From Frankia sp. AgB32 (GTDB lineage: Bacteria; Actinomycetota; Actinomycetes; Frankiales; Frankiaceae): a stretch of 34,106 nt of DNA. The stretch covers positions 39,474 to 73,579 of the forward strand of contig NZ_JALKFX010000018.1 of NCBI RefSeq assembly GCF_023243045.1. Direction: 5' to 3'. The number at the start of each line of letters is the position of its first letter. Position 1 is the first letter of the stretch. The translations under genes and the position numbers were made by a program. Below the pieces are notes generated by a model that searched no databases, was not told the DNA's origin, and saw only the letters and a list, made by a program, of their open reading frames with translations. This document shows, in pieces, positions 10,831-19,257 of the stretch.

Positions 10831-11712
10831 TCAGGCGGGGCGGTGGCCGATGCCGACGCGGATCACGGTGGACTCGGACTCGTCGGCGCGCCACTGGGTG
10901 GCCAGGACGATGCCGGGGTCGAGGAGATCCCAGCCGTCGAAGAAGCGGCTGATCTGCTCGGTCGTCCGCGCGTGGATGCTGCCGGTGGAGGCCTCCCGCA
11001 GCAGGGCGTAGGCGGCCGCGAGGTCCTCCGCCGGGACGTCGCCGGCGGGGGCGTCGGTCGCCGGGACCGGGTGGGTCAGGACGAAGTAGCTGCCCGGCGG
11101 CATCGCGTCGGACAGCGTGCGCACGATCGTGTACGGGTCGTCCTCCTCGGCGATGCAGTGCAGGACCGCGATGAGCATCAGCGCGATCGGCTGGGTGAAG
11201 TCGAGGGTCTGCGCGGCCCGGGCCAGGATCTCCTCGGGCTGTCGGACGTCGCCGTGCACGTAGTCGGTGCGTCCCTCGGGGGTGCTGGTGAGCAACGCGC
11301 GGGCGTGCGCGAGGACGATCGGGTCGTTGTCGGCGTAGACGATGCGGGCGTCCGGGGCCGCGCGCTGGGCGACCTCGTGGGTGTTGTCGACGGCGGGCAG
11401 ACCGGTGCCGATGTCGAGGAACTGGCGGACGCCGTGCTCGGCGGCGAGCAGGTGCACCGCGCGGCGAAGGAAGGACCGGTTGGCGCGCACGCTTTCGGTG
11501 ACCGCCGGCATGGCGGCCATGACCGCTTCCGCCACCTTCCGGTCGGGCGCGTAGTTGGTCTTGCCGCCGAGCCAGTAGTCGTAGACCCGGGCGATATGGG
11601 GGATGTCGGTGCGCAGGTCGACCGAGCCGCCCTCGGGCCGGTCCACAGAGGGGACGGCGGCGGCGGACCGGAAGTTCCACGATCCGTTCCCGGCGCCGCT
11701 GTTCTCGGCCAC
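10831..11712 (-). CDS. S-adenosyl methyltransferase, DUF574/Methyltransf_19 family
   Basis: This protein of about 293 residues belongs to the actinobacterial S-adenosyl methyltransferase family PF04672. Family landmarks are DIPHIARVYDYWLGGKTNY near the N-terminus, the SAM-binding loop FLDIGTGLPAVDNTHEVAQ and the acidic strand IVYADNDPIV. Further landmarks are MLIAVLHCI and the late FFDGWDLLDPG segment. The GTG start at 11712 is supported by AAGGA a few bases upstream; longer frames reading back to 11910 look non-coding. Substrates of this family are generally unknown, although many members sit near regulators or secondary-metabolite genes. It is transcribed alone and divergently from the Hsp70-like fusion gene across a 455 bp gap, so no partner can be inferred. 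Confidence 0.87.
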   Translation of the reverse strand: MAENSGAGNGSWNFRSAAAVPSVDRPEGGSVDLRTDIPHIARVYDYWLGGKTNYAPDRKVAEAVMAAMPAVTESVRANRSFLRRAVHLLAAEHGVRQFLDIGTGLPAVDNTHEVAQRAAPDARIVYADNDPIVLAHARALLTSTPEGRTDYVHGDVRQPEEILARAAQTLDFTQPIALMLIAVLHCIAEEDDPYTIVRTLSDAMPPGSYFVLTHPVPATDAPAGDVPAEDLAAAYALLREASTGSIHARTTEQISRFFDGWDLLDPGIVLATQWRADESESTVIRVGIGHRPA

Positions 11713-12167
11713 TGTCCTTCGACCCCCTCGGTCCTGCCTGGAAACGACATGTCGGATCTGACGCGAGCTCAGGCAGATCGTAGTGGACCGCTGACAAACG
11801 TCCCCGCGGCCGTCCGCCGGTTCGCCGTTTCCATCGGTGGGTCCACCGCCGCGACCGGTGAACCGCCGAGCACCCGACAGTGCGCCGCGGCGCACTCGGC
11901 GGTGTCGCACGTTGCGGTCCTCGCCCGGTTGACGTCGGGCCGTCCGTGGACTCCGCGCGCCGAAACGGCTTCGTTACTCTCCGAATCGGATTTCCGGGTG
12001 GCCCGGTTCAGATCGATCATCTGTTTTTCTGTCCGCCACCGGACATACGTAATGCCTGGTCAGGTGTCCTACGATATTCCCACCATCCGGGTAAGAGAGA
12101 CGCCGGTGGTCGGGTGCGCTTCCCGTGGGGGGGACGCCTCCCGTGATGGCGTGGGTCGGGAGACGCG
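11713..12167. other. Divergent intergenic region without a recognisable gene
   Basis: This 455 bp stretch separates the divergent methyltransferase and Hsp70-like genes and must hold both promoters. It is less GC-rich than its neighbours around 11960-12080. Short ORFs occur on both strands but none has a recognisable family or good coding character. I could not identify a convincing -35/-10 pair. Confidence 0.5.
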
Positions 12168-14762
12168 GTGGGTTATCAGCTAGGCATCGACATCGGGACC
12201 GCGCACACCATCGTCGGAATCGCCGACGGGGGCTGGCCCCGGGTACTTGAACTGGGCGGGCAGCGTCGGCTGCCCTCGGTCGTCTACGCGCCGGAGGGCG
12301 CCAGCCCGCTGTTCGCCCGTGCCGCGCAGCGCCGGGCCTGGACCGACCCGGACCGCGCCGCCACCGACCTGCTGCGCCGCCTCGGCGACGAGGGCCAGGT
12401 GCTGCTCGGCGGCGCCGCCTACAGTCGGGAGAGCCTGCTCGGCCGGTTCGTCGCCCATCTGGTGACGACGGCGTCGGAGCAGCTCGGCGGGCCGCCTGAC
12501 CAGGTCGTCGTGACGTATCCGAGCTTCTGGCCGGCGTCTCGGCGCGAGGCGTTCGTCGACGCCGTCGCCCAGCTCTCCGGCCTGGAGATGCCGGTGACGG
12601 CGGTGGCGGCGGCCGACGCGATGGGCACTCTGCTCGCCCGCGCCTCGGTGACCCAGACCGTCGACCTCGTCGGCTGGTACGGCCTCGGCGCCGGCTTCGC
12701 CGACACCGCGGTGCTGTCCTTCTCCCCGTTCGGATTCCAGGTCGTGGGCTCGCCCGCCGGCCTGCGCCACGGCGCCGGGCTGGATGTCGACGCCCTGCTG
12801 GTCGACCGCGCGCTCGCCCGGGCCGGCCTCGCGTCTGCCGGGCTGGACCGCGCTGACGCGGCGACCCGGGTCGCGCTCGACCGCCTGCGCCGTGACGCCG
12901 CCCAGGCCAAGGAGATCCTCGCCGAGGAGGACGAGGTCGAGCTGTCCGTCGCGCTGCCCGGCGTCGACACCTCGGTCACGCTGACCCGGGCCGAGCTGGA
13001 GACGCTGGTCGGGCCGACGATCGAGGACACCGTCGAGGCGTTGCGCCGGGCGCTGCGGTCGGTGCCGGCGTCGCCGGCGGACCTGTCCCGCGTGCTGCTC
13101 TCCGGTGGCGTCACCTACCTGCCGCTGGTCGCCCGGCGGCTGCGCGAGGCATTCCCGGAGATCCACCGGATCGAGCACCGTTCGGACGCGGACCTGGCGA
13201 TGGGTGCGGCCCTGCTCGCCGCGGACCTCGCCGACCGCGCGACCCGCCACGGCACGGGAGTGTTCGGCGCGGCGCCGGCCGAGGAACCGCACGACGTCAC
13301 CGCGGTCATCCGCCCGCCCGACGCGGCGAGCCTCGGCTCGTTGCCGCCGTTCATGTCCGGCGGCACCCCGCCGCCCGCCGCCGCCGCGGCGGCCGCGGCC
13401 GCGGGCGACGGCTCGTACGACGCGACGGTGCTCAACCCTGCGGTCGGCGGCGGTACCATGCCCACGGTCGGTCTGGGGTACGGGCCCGGGGTGCAGCCGG
13501 TGGGCGAGGCCGGCTGGCTCGCCGCCGACCATTCCCCGGCGGGCCCGGCGGCAGCCGCGGCAGCCGCGGCGGCAGTGGGCAGCGCCGCGCCGGTCGGCCT
13601 CAGTGGCACCGGGGCGCTGACCGCGCTCGGCGCGGCCCAGCCGCCGGCGGGCGGGCCACCGCCGGCGGGCGGCGGCCACCGGGAGAACGAGCCGGACCGC
13701 GGCGGGATCTTCGCGTCGCGGCGCGCGATGATCGCGGCCGCGATCATCGCCGTCCTGTTCGTCGCGACGGGAACGACCGCCGGCGTGCTTCTCACCGGCC
13801 GTGACTCCGGCTCCGACACCGCCTCGGTGTCCCCGGCGGCGACGGCGTCGGCGTTCCCGACCACGGACCCGATCCCGCCGACGACCGCGCCGCCCGAGCC
13901 GTCGGCGGCGCCGAACCTCGTCCGCGTCGCCGGATCCTCCGAGGTCGCGCCGATCGCCGAGACCGCCTACAACGAGTTCCGCCAGACCCAGCGCAACGTC
14001 ACCGTGAACGTCGAGTCGACGAGCACCGAGGACGGCTTCGACGCGCTGTGCAGCGGCAAGGCGGACCTCGCCGACGCCTCCTTCGAACCGAATCCCGGTT
14101 CGCTCAAGGATCCGTCCTGCCAGAAGAAGCTCGTCGGTTTCGAGGTCGCCCACCACACCCTGCCGATCGTGGTGAATCCACAGAACACCTGGCTGCGCTG
14201 CCTGAACCTCAAGCAGGTCCGGCAGATCTGGGGGGCCGACTCCACCGTCACCCGGTGGAACCAGATCGACAGGTCCTATCCGGACGAGCCGATCAACTTC
14301 GTCGGCCCGGCTCGCACCACGGTGCAGGCGCAGGTTTTCAACGCGACCATCAGCGACGCCAGTGACCGGTCCCGCTCTTATCAGCAGACGGACCTCAGCG
14401 GGGTCGCCAACAACGTGGCCGGTGACCGGTTGTCCATCGGCTTCCTGGACTACCCCACCTACGAGACGTTCGGCCAGCGGCTGCGCGGAGTCGAGATCAA
14501 CAACGGTGAGGGCTGCGTGGCGCCGACGGCGGTGGCCGTCGGAACCGGTCTCTACCTGCCGCTGTGCAAGCCGCTGTACGTCTACGCGCGCACCGACGCG
14601 CTGCGTCAGCCGGCGACCGTCGCCTTCCTGCGTTACTTCCTGGAGAACGGCCGCAAGATCGCTTTCGACGCGCACTACGTCCCGCGTACCGATGACACGG
14701 TGGGGGACAACGTCGCCCGCCTGCAGAAACTGACGACGGGAGTCGGACCGGTCCCCGCCTGA
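12168..14762 (+). CDS. Hsp70-like domain, transmembrane segment and PstS-like phosphate-binding domain in one protein
   Basis: This 864-residue protein has an unusual layout. Residues 1-365 resemble an Hsp70/DnaK ATPase: GIDIGTAHTIVGIA is the phosphate-1 loop, VVVTYPSFWPASRREAF the crossing region and VLLSGGVTYLPLVARRLREAF the adenosine loop. The phosphate-2 loop is degenerate (VGWYGLGAGFADTAVL in place of D-L-G-G-G-T). An Ala/Pro/Gly-rich linker with poly-Ala runs follows, then one membrane helix (IAAAIIAVLFVATGTTAGVLL, residues about 520-540) and a Pro/Thr-rich stalk. Residues ~583-864 resemble a PstS-type substrate-binding domain, with VAGSSEVAPIAE, FDALCSGKADLADASF, LPIVVNPQNTWLRCLNLKQ and FVGPARTTVQAQVFN. 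The predicted topology puts the ATPase inside and the binding domain outside. It starts with GTG at 12168 and ends in a strong inverted repeat. Transmembrane signalling of an extracellular ligand is inference. Confidence 0.85.
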   Translation: MGYQLGIDIGTAHTIVGIADGGWPRVLELGGQRRLPSVVYAPEGASPLFARAAQRRAWTDPDRAATDLLRRLGDEGQVLLGGAAYSRESLLGRFVAHLVTTASEQLGGPPDQVVVTYPSFWPASRREAFVDAVAQLSGLEMPVTAVAAADAMGTLLARASVTQTVDLVGWYGLGAGFADTAVLSFSPFGFQVVGSPAGLRHGAGLDVDALLVDRALARAGLASAGLDRADAATRVALDRLRRDAAQAKEILAEEDEVELSVALPGVDTSVTLTRAELETLVGPTIEDTVEALRRALRSVPASPADLSRVLLSGGVTYLPLVARRLREAFPEIHRIEHRSDADLAMGAALLAADLADRATRHGTGVFGAAPAEEPHDVTAVIRPPDAASLGSLPPFMSGGTPPPAAAAAAAAAGDGSYDATVLNPAVGGGTMPTVGLGYGPGVQPVGEAGWLAADHSPAGPAAAAAAAAAVGSAAPVGLSGTGALTALGAAQPPAGGPPPAGGGHRENEPDRGGIFASRRAMIAAAIIAVLFVATGTTAGVLLTGRDSGSDTASVSPAATASAFPTTDPIPPTTAPPEPSAAPNLVRVAGSSEVAPIAETAYNEFRQTQRNVTVNVESTSTEDGFDALCSGKADLADASFEPNPGSLKDPSCQKKLVGFEVAHHTLPIVVNPQNTWLRCLNLKQVRQIWGADSTVTRWNQIDRSYPDEPINFVGPARTTVQAQVFNATISDASDRSRSYQQTDLSGVANNVAGDRLSIGFLDYPTYETFGQRLRGVEINNGEGCVAPTAVAVGTGLYLPLCKPLYVYARTDALRQPATVAFLRYFLENGRKIAFDAHYVPRTDDTVGDNVARLQKLTTGVGPVPA

Positions 14763-14779
14763 GCGGGCGGGGACCGGTC
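14746..14779. terminator. Bidirectional terminator hairpin between convergent genes
   Basis: Two perfect 14-nt arms (GACCGGTCCCCGCC and GGCGGGGACCGGTC) flank a 6-nt loop. The hairpin overlaps the stop codon of the Hsp70-like fusion gene and touches the stop codon of the minus-strand WxL remnant. The lack of a T-run is normal for high-GC actinobacteria. It can serve both strands. Confidence 0.75.
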
Positions 14780-15149
14780 AGGCGACCGAGAACGTGAGGC
14801 TGCACCGGTAGGTTCCGACGACGATGTTCGTGGGCACGGCGATGGTGAGCGTCGGGTTCCAGGTCACCGAGCTGGCCGCGCCGCGGTTCGCGGAGCCGGA
14901 GAAGGTCTGGCGGGTGGCGCCGAGCGTCACCGACGTGGTGGACGACTGGCCGGGGTTGGCGACCGTCATCTGGCCCGTCACCGCCGTCGCCGGGCCGGAC
15001 CGGTACTGCACCGAGCTGGCCCCGATCCGCTGGTAGGACAGGCCCGTGCCGGTCGTGCAGGCCGACGCCGAGACGGAGGCGATCCAGCTGCCACCCGTGC
15101 TGTCGGCCGTCACCGTCACCGCGCCGAGCCTGGCGGAGATCGAGCTGCT
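14778..15149 (-). pseudogene. C-terminal remnant of a WxL-like surface protein
   Basis: About 123 residues from SSSISARLGAVTVTADS to the stop match the C-terminal half of actinobacterial WxL-like secreted proteins: GGSWIASVSAS, a central T-G-Q-M-T-V strand, ASSVTWNPTLTIAVP and the ending GTYRCSLTFSVA. Such proteins are exported and usually paired with a DUF916 protein. Here the 5' part is missing. Upstream of 15149 the frame runs antisense into the DUF916 gene and shows no signal peptide or N-terminal domain. The 3' end is intact and shares a terminator hairpin with the opposing gene. The remnant therefore looks like a gene cut by a deletion, an inversion or a misassembly. A functional protein is unlikely unless an unseen fusion supplies a start and signal. 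Confidence 0.65.
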
Positions 15150-15156
15150 GCCCGCC

Positions 15157-16254
15157 TTGACGTCTGGGACGACTCTCGGTGCTCTCGTCACCGTGGCCGG
15201 CCTGCTCCTGGTGACCAGCGGGCCCGCGACGCCGGCCGCGGCCCTCGCCGGGGAGCGGGCCGGCACCGCACCGCCCGCGCGCCACGAACTCGCGGCGATC
15301 GACGGGAAGAAGAACCGCTTCGGCATCCGCCTGACGGAGGTCAGCGAGTCGCTGCGCGACGACCCGCGGGCCCGGCAGTACATCATCGACCACCTCAACC
15401 CCGGCACGGTGCTGCGCCGGCAGGTCGAGGTCTACAACGAGGCCAGCACCCCGCTGTCCGTCTCGCTCTACCCGGCGGCCGCCACGATCAACGACGGTGG
15501 GTTCCACTTCGCCGACGGTCACGGCCGTAACGAGCTGACCACGTGGACCTCCGTCGACCCGCCGACCGTCGAGCTCGCCCCGCACGCCCGCCGCAACGCC
15601 GAAGTAGCCGTCAACGTCCCGAAGGACGCCTCGCCGGGTGAGCACTACGGCGTGGTGTGGGCCGAGGCGGCGGGCGCGCCGACGAGCGGCGGCGTGCGGA
15701 TGGTCAACCGGGTCGGCGTGCGCATGTACCTCGACATCGGCCCCGGCGGGCCGCCAGCGGCCGGGTTCAGCATCGCGGCCCTCACCGCGAGCCGGCTCGA
15801 GGACGGCCGGACCGCGCTGCTGACCGACGTGCGCAACACCGGCGGCCGGGCCCTGGACATGTCCGGCGACGTGCACCTGGACAAGGGCCCCGGCGGCCTG
15901 CGCGCGGGGCCGTTCCGGGCGGCGCTCGGCACGACGATCGCGCCCGGCGGGACCAGCCCCGTCTCGATCCCGCTCGACGGCACCCTCCCGCTCGGACCGT
16001 GGAGCGCGACGGTGACGCTGCGCAGCGGACTCGTCGAGCACAGCGTCACCACGACGGTGGAGTTCCCCCGCAGACCCGGCTCGCACCGCTACCTGATCAC
16101 CGGTTATTCGACCGGCTGGTACGCGCTGGCCGCCGGGATCGGCGCGATCGGTGTGCTCACCGTCATCCTGATCGTCGGCGCGCGGCACCGGCGCCGTCGC
16201 CGCGCTGGCGCCACCATCCCCGGCCCGGGCGCGGACCCCACGCCGTCGACCTGA
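15157..16254 (+). CDS. DUF916 (WxL-partner) membrane-anchored protein with damaged 5' end
   Basis: From the TTG at 15157 the product is about 365 residues. A hydrophobic export segment (TLGALVTVAGLLLVTSG) is followed by an A-x-A-type cleavage region. The DUF916 domain then begins with RFGIRLTEV, DDPRARQYIIDHLNPGT and VEVYNEASTPLSVSLYPAAA. GEHYGVVWAEAAG and NRVGVRMYLDIG are further landmarks. A C-terminal membrane helix (about nt 16120-16190) is followed by an Arg-rich cytosolic tail. DUF916 proteins are thought to act with WxL proteins at the cell surface. The signal peptide lacks its usual positively charged N-terminus, there is no ribosome-binding site at a normal distance, and the frame upstream overlaps a minus-strand WxL remnant. 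The original start is probably lost. Expression from the TTG is possible but uncertain. Confidence 0.7.
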   Translation: MTSGTTLGALVTVAGLLLVTSGPATPAAALAGERAGTAPPARHELAAIDGKKNRFGIRLTEVSESLRDDPRARQYIIDHLNPGTVLRRQVEVYNEASTPLSVSLYPAAATINDGGFHFADGHGRNELTTWTSVDPPTVELAPHARRNAEVAVNVPKDASPGEHYGVVWAEAAGAPTSGGVRMVNRVGVRMYLDIGPGGPPAAGFSIAALTASRLEDGRTALLTDVRNTGGRALDMSGDVHLDKGPGGLRAGPFRAALGTTIAPGGTSPVSIPLDGTLPLGPWSATVTLRSGLVEHSVTTTVEFPRRPGSHRYLITGYSTGWYALAAGIGAIGVLTVILIVGARHRRRRRAGATIPGPGADPTPST

Positions 16255-16267
16255 CGGCGACTCAGCC

Positions 16268-16300
16268 GCCGCAGGCGTCCCCGACCGGGACGCCCGCGGC
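16268..16300. terminator. Bidirectional terminator between DUF916 and ketosynthase genes
   Basis: A 13-nt stem (GCCGCAGGCGTCC against GGACGCCCGCGGC, one A-C mismatch) has a 7-nt loop. It sits in the 59 bp gap between two convergent stop codons and marks the left end of the biosynthetic cluster. Confidence 0.7.
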
Positions 16301-16313
16301 GAACTGGTCCTGG

Positions 16314-17579
16314 TCAGGCGGAAGCCCAACGGCGAAGGATCACCACCGCGTTGTGACCGCCGAAGCCGAAGGAATTGCTCATCGCGACGTGGATGTCGTG
16401 TTTCTGCGCATGGCAGGCGACGAAGTTCATCTCGGTATCCAGGGGACGGTCGCAGTTGATGGTGGGCGGGGCGATGCCGTCCCGGATCGCCAGGCAGCAG
16501 ACGATCGCCTCGACGGCGCCGCTGGCGCCGATCATGTGTCCGGTCATCGACTTGGTCGAGCTGACCGGGATGCTGGTCGCGTGTGTACCGAGCACCTCGC
16601 GAACCGCGTGGACCTCGCGCTCATCCCCGACCGGTGTGCTCGTGCCGTGCGCGTTGACGTAGTCGAGCGCACGGGGCTCGATCGACGCGTCGTCCAGTGC
16701 CGCGCGCATCGCGGCCTTGGCGCCCGCGCCCTCGGGATGCGGTGACGTCCAGTGGTGGGCGTCGGAGGTGGCGGCGTAGCCGATCAGCTCGGCGAGGATC
16801 GGTACGCCGCGGGCCAGCGCGTGCTCGGCCTCCTCAAGCACCATGATCCCCGCTCCGGCGCTCATCACGAAGCCGTCACGGTCGGCGTCGAACGGCCGGG
16901 AGGCGAGTTCTGGTTCGTCGTTGCGGACCGACAGCGCTCGGGCGTTGCCACTGCCGGCGATCTCACAGCGGGTCACGCAATTGTCCGCTCCGCCGGCGAT
17001 GACGACGTCGGCGAAGCCGAACTGGATCCAGCGGGCGGCCTCGCCGAGCGAATCGGTGCCCGTAGCGCAGGCGGAGCTCTGCGCCCGGCTGGGCCCCCTC
17101 GCGCCGAAACGCATGCTGATCTCGCCCGCCGCGTTGTCAATGGCCCCGGCGACCTGGGCGAACGGACTGATCGCCCGCGGCCCCTTGGCACGCAGTGTGT
17201 CGGCGACGGTGTGGTTGTAGCTGACCGCGCCGTAGCCACTGCCCACGAGGACGCCGACGCGGTCGGCGAGGCCCTCGTCGATCTCCAGCTTGGCGCTCTC
17301 CACCGCCTGGGTGGCGGCGCCCAGCGCGTACAGCGCGTACAGGTCCAGCCGGCGGCTCACCTTCCGCGGAACGTACACGTCCGGGTCGAAGCCGCGAACT
17401 TCGCCGCCGATGCGGGTGTTCAGGTCGGAGACATCGAAACTCCTGATGGCGCCGATGCCGCTGCGGCCGGCCACCATCGCGGCCCAGGTGTCCTCCACTC
17501 CGAGCCCCAGCGGCGTCACCGCCCCCCAGCCCGTGACCACCACGCGCCGCCGCAGCCGCCTCATCGGCTCATGCACCAT
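16314..17579 (-). CDS. Beta-ketoacyl-ACP synthase II-type ketosynthase
   Basis: This 421-residue enzyme has the FabF length and fold. It would catalyse decarboxylative Claisen condensation of an acyl unit with malonyl-ACP. The full catalytic triad is visible: C171 in SSACATGTDSLGEA, H311 in VNAHGTSTPVGD and H348 in GHMIGASGAVE. The C-terminal glycine-rich NSFGFGGHNAVV loop is intact. The ATG at 17579 has GGAG six bases upstream and lies inside the 3' end of the ThDP-enzyme gene (11 bp overlap). It is the last gene of the minus-strand operon, after a FabD-like acyltransferase and the ThDP enzyme. No chain-length-factor partner or acyl carrier protein lies nearby. It may therefore use the ACP of primary fatty acid synthesis or a carrier encoded elsewhere. 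The context argues for a cluster-dedicated KS and not the housekeeping FabF. Confidence 0.88.
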   Translation of the reverse strand: MVHEPMRRLRRRVVVTGWGAVTPLGLGVEDTWAAMVAGRSGIGAIRSFDVSDLNTRIGGEVRGFDPDVYVPRKVSRRLDLYALYALGAATQAVESAKLEIDEGLADRVGVLVGSGYGAVSYNHTVADTLRAKGPRAISPFAQVAGAIDNAAGEISMRFGARGPSRAQSSACATGTDSLGEAARWIQFGFADVVIAGGADNCVTRCEIAGSGNARALSVRNDEPELASRPFDADRDGFVMSAGAGIMVLEEAEHALARGVPILAELIGYAATSDAHHWTSPHPEGAGAKAAMRAALDDASIEPRALDYVNAHGTSTPVGDEREVHAVREVLGTHATSIPVSSTKSMTGHMIGASGAVEAIVCCLAIRDGIAPPTINCDRPLDTEMNFVACHAQKHDIHVAMSNSFGFGGHNAVVILRRWASA

Positions 17580-19257
17580 GTCCACTCCCGGGGAAGTCGC
17601 CGTCGACGTCGGACAGTCCCGGCGGGGCGTCGGCGAGGTCCACCGGCACGAACAGCACCGCCGGCCGTCCCTCGGCGCAGGCCTCGAGCGCCCGGCGTAG
17701 CGCCTCCTCGGCCTGCTCCGGACGTTCGAGGACCGCGTGGGACACGCGCGGGCCGCTGGGGCGAAGAAGCGGCAGCCCGCCGTCGGCGAACACGAACCGA
17801 TCGCCGGCGAGGCCCCGTTGGTCGAGCTGGGACTGCAGCCAGCCGTACCCGCCGTTGCACAGCACCACGTACAGGACACCGATGTGCTCGCTGGCGAGCG
17901 TCTCCAGATCCGCACCGGCGAGGGTGAACGCGCCGTCGCCGACGAAGGCGACGACCTGCCGGCGCGGCGCGGCGAGCGCCACGCCCGCGGCCGCGGCCAC
18001 CCCGAACCCGAGGCTGGTCTGCTCGGACGGGACGACGGAGCCCGCCGGAGCCCGGCACGGCAGGTGCGGAAAGACATAGGACCACATGTCCTGCAGGCCG
18101 TTCTCCTGGACGACTATCCGGTCCGGTGGGAGCAGTCCGTCCATCGTCGCGAGCAGGTGGGCGATCGCCGACGTGCCGGCCAGCACCTCCTTCGCCGCCG
18201 CGTCGATCGCCGTGCGCGTCTCGGCGAGGCGCCGCTGCCAGCCGGCGTCGGGTACGTGGTCGGCCAGCGCGGCGCACCACGCGGCAGCGGCCTGCCCCGC
18301 GTCGGCGAGCACCCGGGGGCCGTCGAACTCGGCGGAGAACTCCTCGGGGGCCAGGTTGACCTGCACCACGCGCGGCGAGGACCACCCGAACGTCGCGGTC
18401 TCCTCCAGGCGGCTGCCCAGGGCCACCACCAGATCCGCCTGCTCCCACAGCGGGGCGGCGGCGGCCGGCAGGTAGAGGCCTGACAGGCCGAGGAAGCGTG
18501 AGTTCGCCTCATCGAGGGTGCCGCGCCCGGAAGCGGTACTGAACATCGCCGCGCCAAGGCGCTCCGCGAGCAGCTCCAGGATCCCCTCGGCATTGCGGTG
18601 GCGGCTGCCGCCACCGGCCAGCAGGACGGGGCGGCGCGAGCCGCGCAGCGCGGCCAACGCGTCGCTGTTCGCGGGCGGCCGGTAGGACGCCGTCGACTCG
18701 ACCGTGATCCTCGGGAGTCGCCCGGCCGGGATGGGTGTGTTGGTCAGCTGGTCCGGCAGTTCGAGGTAGACCGGGCCGGGTACGCCGCCGACCGCCACGG
18801 CCCAGGCCCGGTCCAGCGCGGGCCGGACGCGGTCCGGATGGTCGACCCGGTGCGCCCACTTCACCAGTGGCGCCATGAGGGGCAGCTGCTCCAGTTCCTG
18901 AAAGGCCGCTGACCCCCGGCGTTCGACGGCGGTGCCCGCGGCGAGCACGAGCAGCGGCGCCGCCGAGCGGGCCGCCTCCAGCACACCGGTCAGCACGTTC
19001 GTCGAAGCCGGGCCCTTGCCGACGACGCAGACACCCGGTCGGCCGGACTGGATCGCATAGCCGGTCGCCATGAAGGCCGCGTTGCGCTGATCCCGGCAAA
19101 GCACCATGCGCGGGGAACGGCCCGCCGGGTCGCCGTCCCGCAGGGCCGCGAGCAGCGTCAGGTCGTCGGCTGGCAGCCCGAAGACGGTGTCGGCGCCGGC
19201 CGCGGTGAGGAAGGCGACGACGGCGTGCCAACAGCCGGGATGAGCGGGGGAGCTCAC
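17569..19257 (-). CDS. ThDP-dependent enzyme, acetolactate-synthase-like
   Basis: This 562-residue protein has the three-domain plan of acetolactate synthase and benzoylformate decarboxylase: PYR domain about 8-170, central domain about 195-330, PP domain about 375-545. The ThDP/Mg motif is G440-D441-G442 with N468, in FVGDGAFTLAGADLETLA and VVLCNGGYGWL. The usual activating Glu of the PYR domain (in R-H-E-Q-x-A-A) appears replaced by D56 in CRDQRNAAFMATGYA, which may change reactivity. The family makes acyloin C-C bonds or decarboxylates 2-oxo acids. The GTG start overlaps the acyltransferase stop (GTGA), and the 3' end overlaps the ketosynthase start, so the three are probably co-translated. 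There is no ilvN or ilvC beside it, so branched amino acid synthesis is unlikely. Making an acyloin, ketone or starter unit is inference. Confidence 0.85.
   Translation of the reverse strand: MSSPAHPGCWHAVVAFLTAAGADTVFGLPADDLTLLAALRDGDPAGRSPRMVLCRDQRNAAFMATGYAIQSGRPGVCVVGKGPASTNVLTGVLEAARSAAPLLVLAAGTAVERRGSAAFQELEQLPLMAPLVKWAHRVDHPDRVRPALDRAWAVAVGGVPGPVYLELPDQLTNTPIPAGRLPRITVESTASYRPPANSDALAALRGSRRPVLLAGGGSRHRNAEGILELLAERLGAAMFSTASGRGTLDEANSRFLGLSGLYLPAAAAPLWEQADLVVALGSRLEETATFGWSSPRVVQVNLAPEEFSAEFDGPRVLADAGQAAAAWCAALADHVPDAGWQRRLAETRTAIDAAAKEVLAGTSAIAHLLATMDGLLPPDRIVVQENGLQDMWSYVFPHLPCRAPAGSVVPSEQTSLGFGVAAAAGVALAAPRRQVVAFVGDGAFTLAGADLETLASEHIGVLYVVLCNGGYGWLQSQLDQRGLAGDRFVFADGGLPLLRPSGPRVSHAVLERPEQAEEALRRALEACAEGRPAVLFVPVDLADAPPGLSDVDGDFPGSGHGA

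Noticed and set aside
11769-12020. 83-codon minus-strand ORF upstream of the methyltransferase
   Set aside because: It starts plausibly but has no recognisable domain (it is not DUF397-like) and no clear ribosome site, so I could not support it.
12180-14675. 831-codon minus-strand open frame antisense to the Hsp70-like fusion
   Set aside because: Low-complexity Arg/Gly translation without any domain; the plus strand is clearly coding.
17569-19257. Housekeeping acetolactate synthase ilvB
   Set aside because: No ilvN or ilvC neighbours, the activating Glu is changed, and it is co-translated with AT and KS genes.
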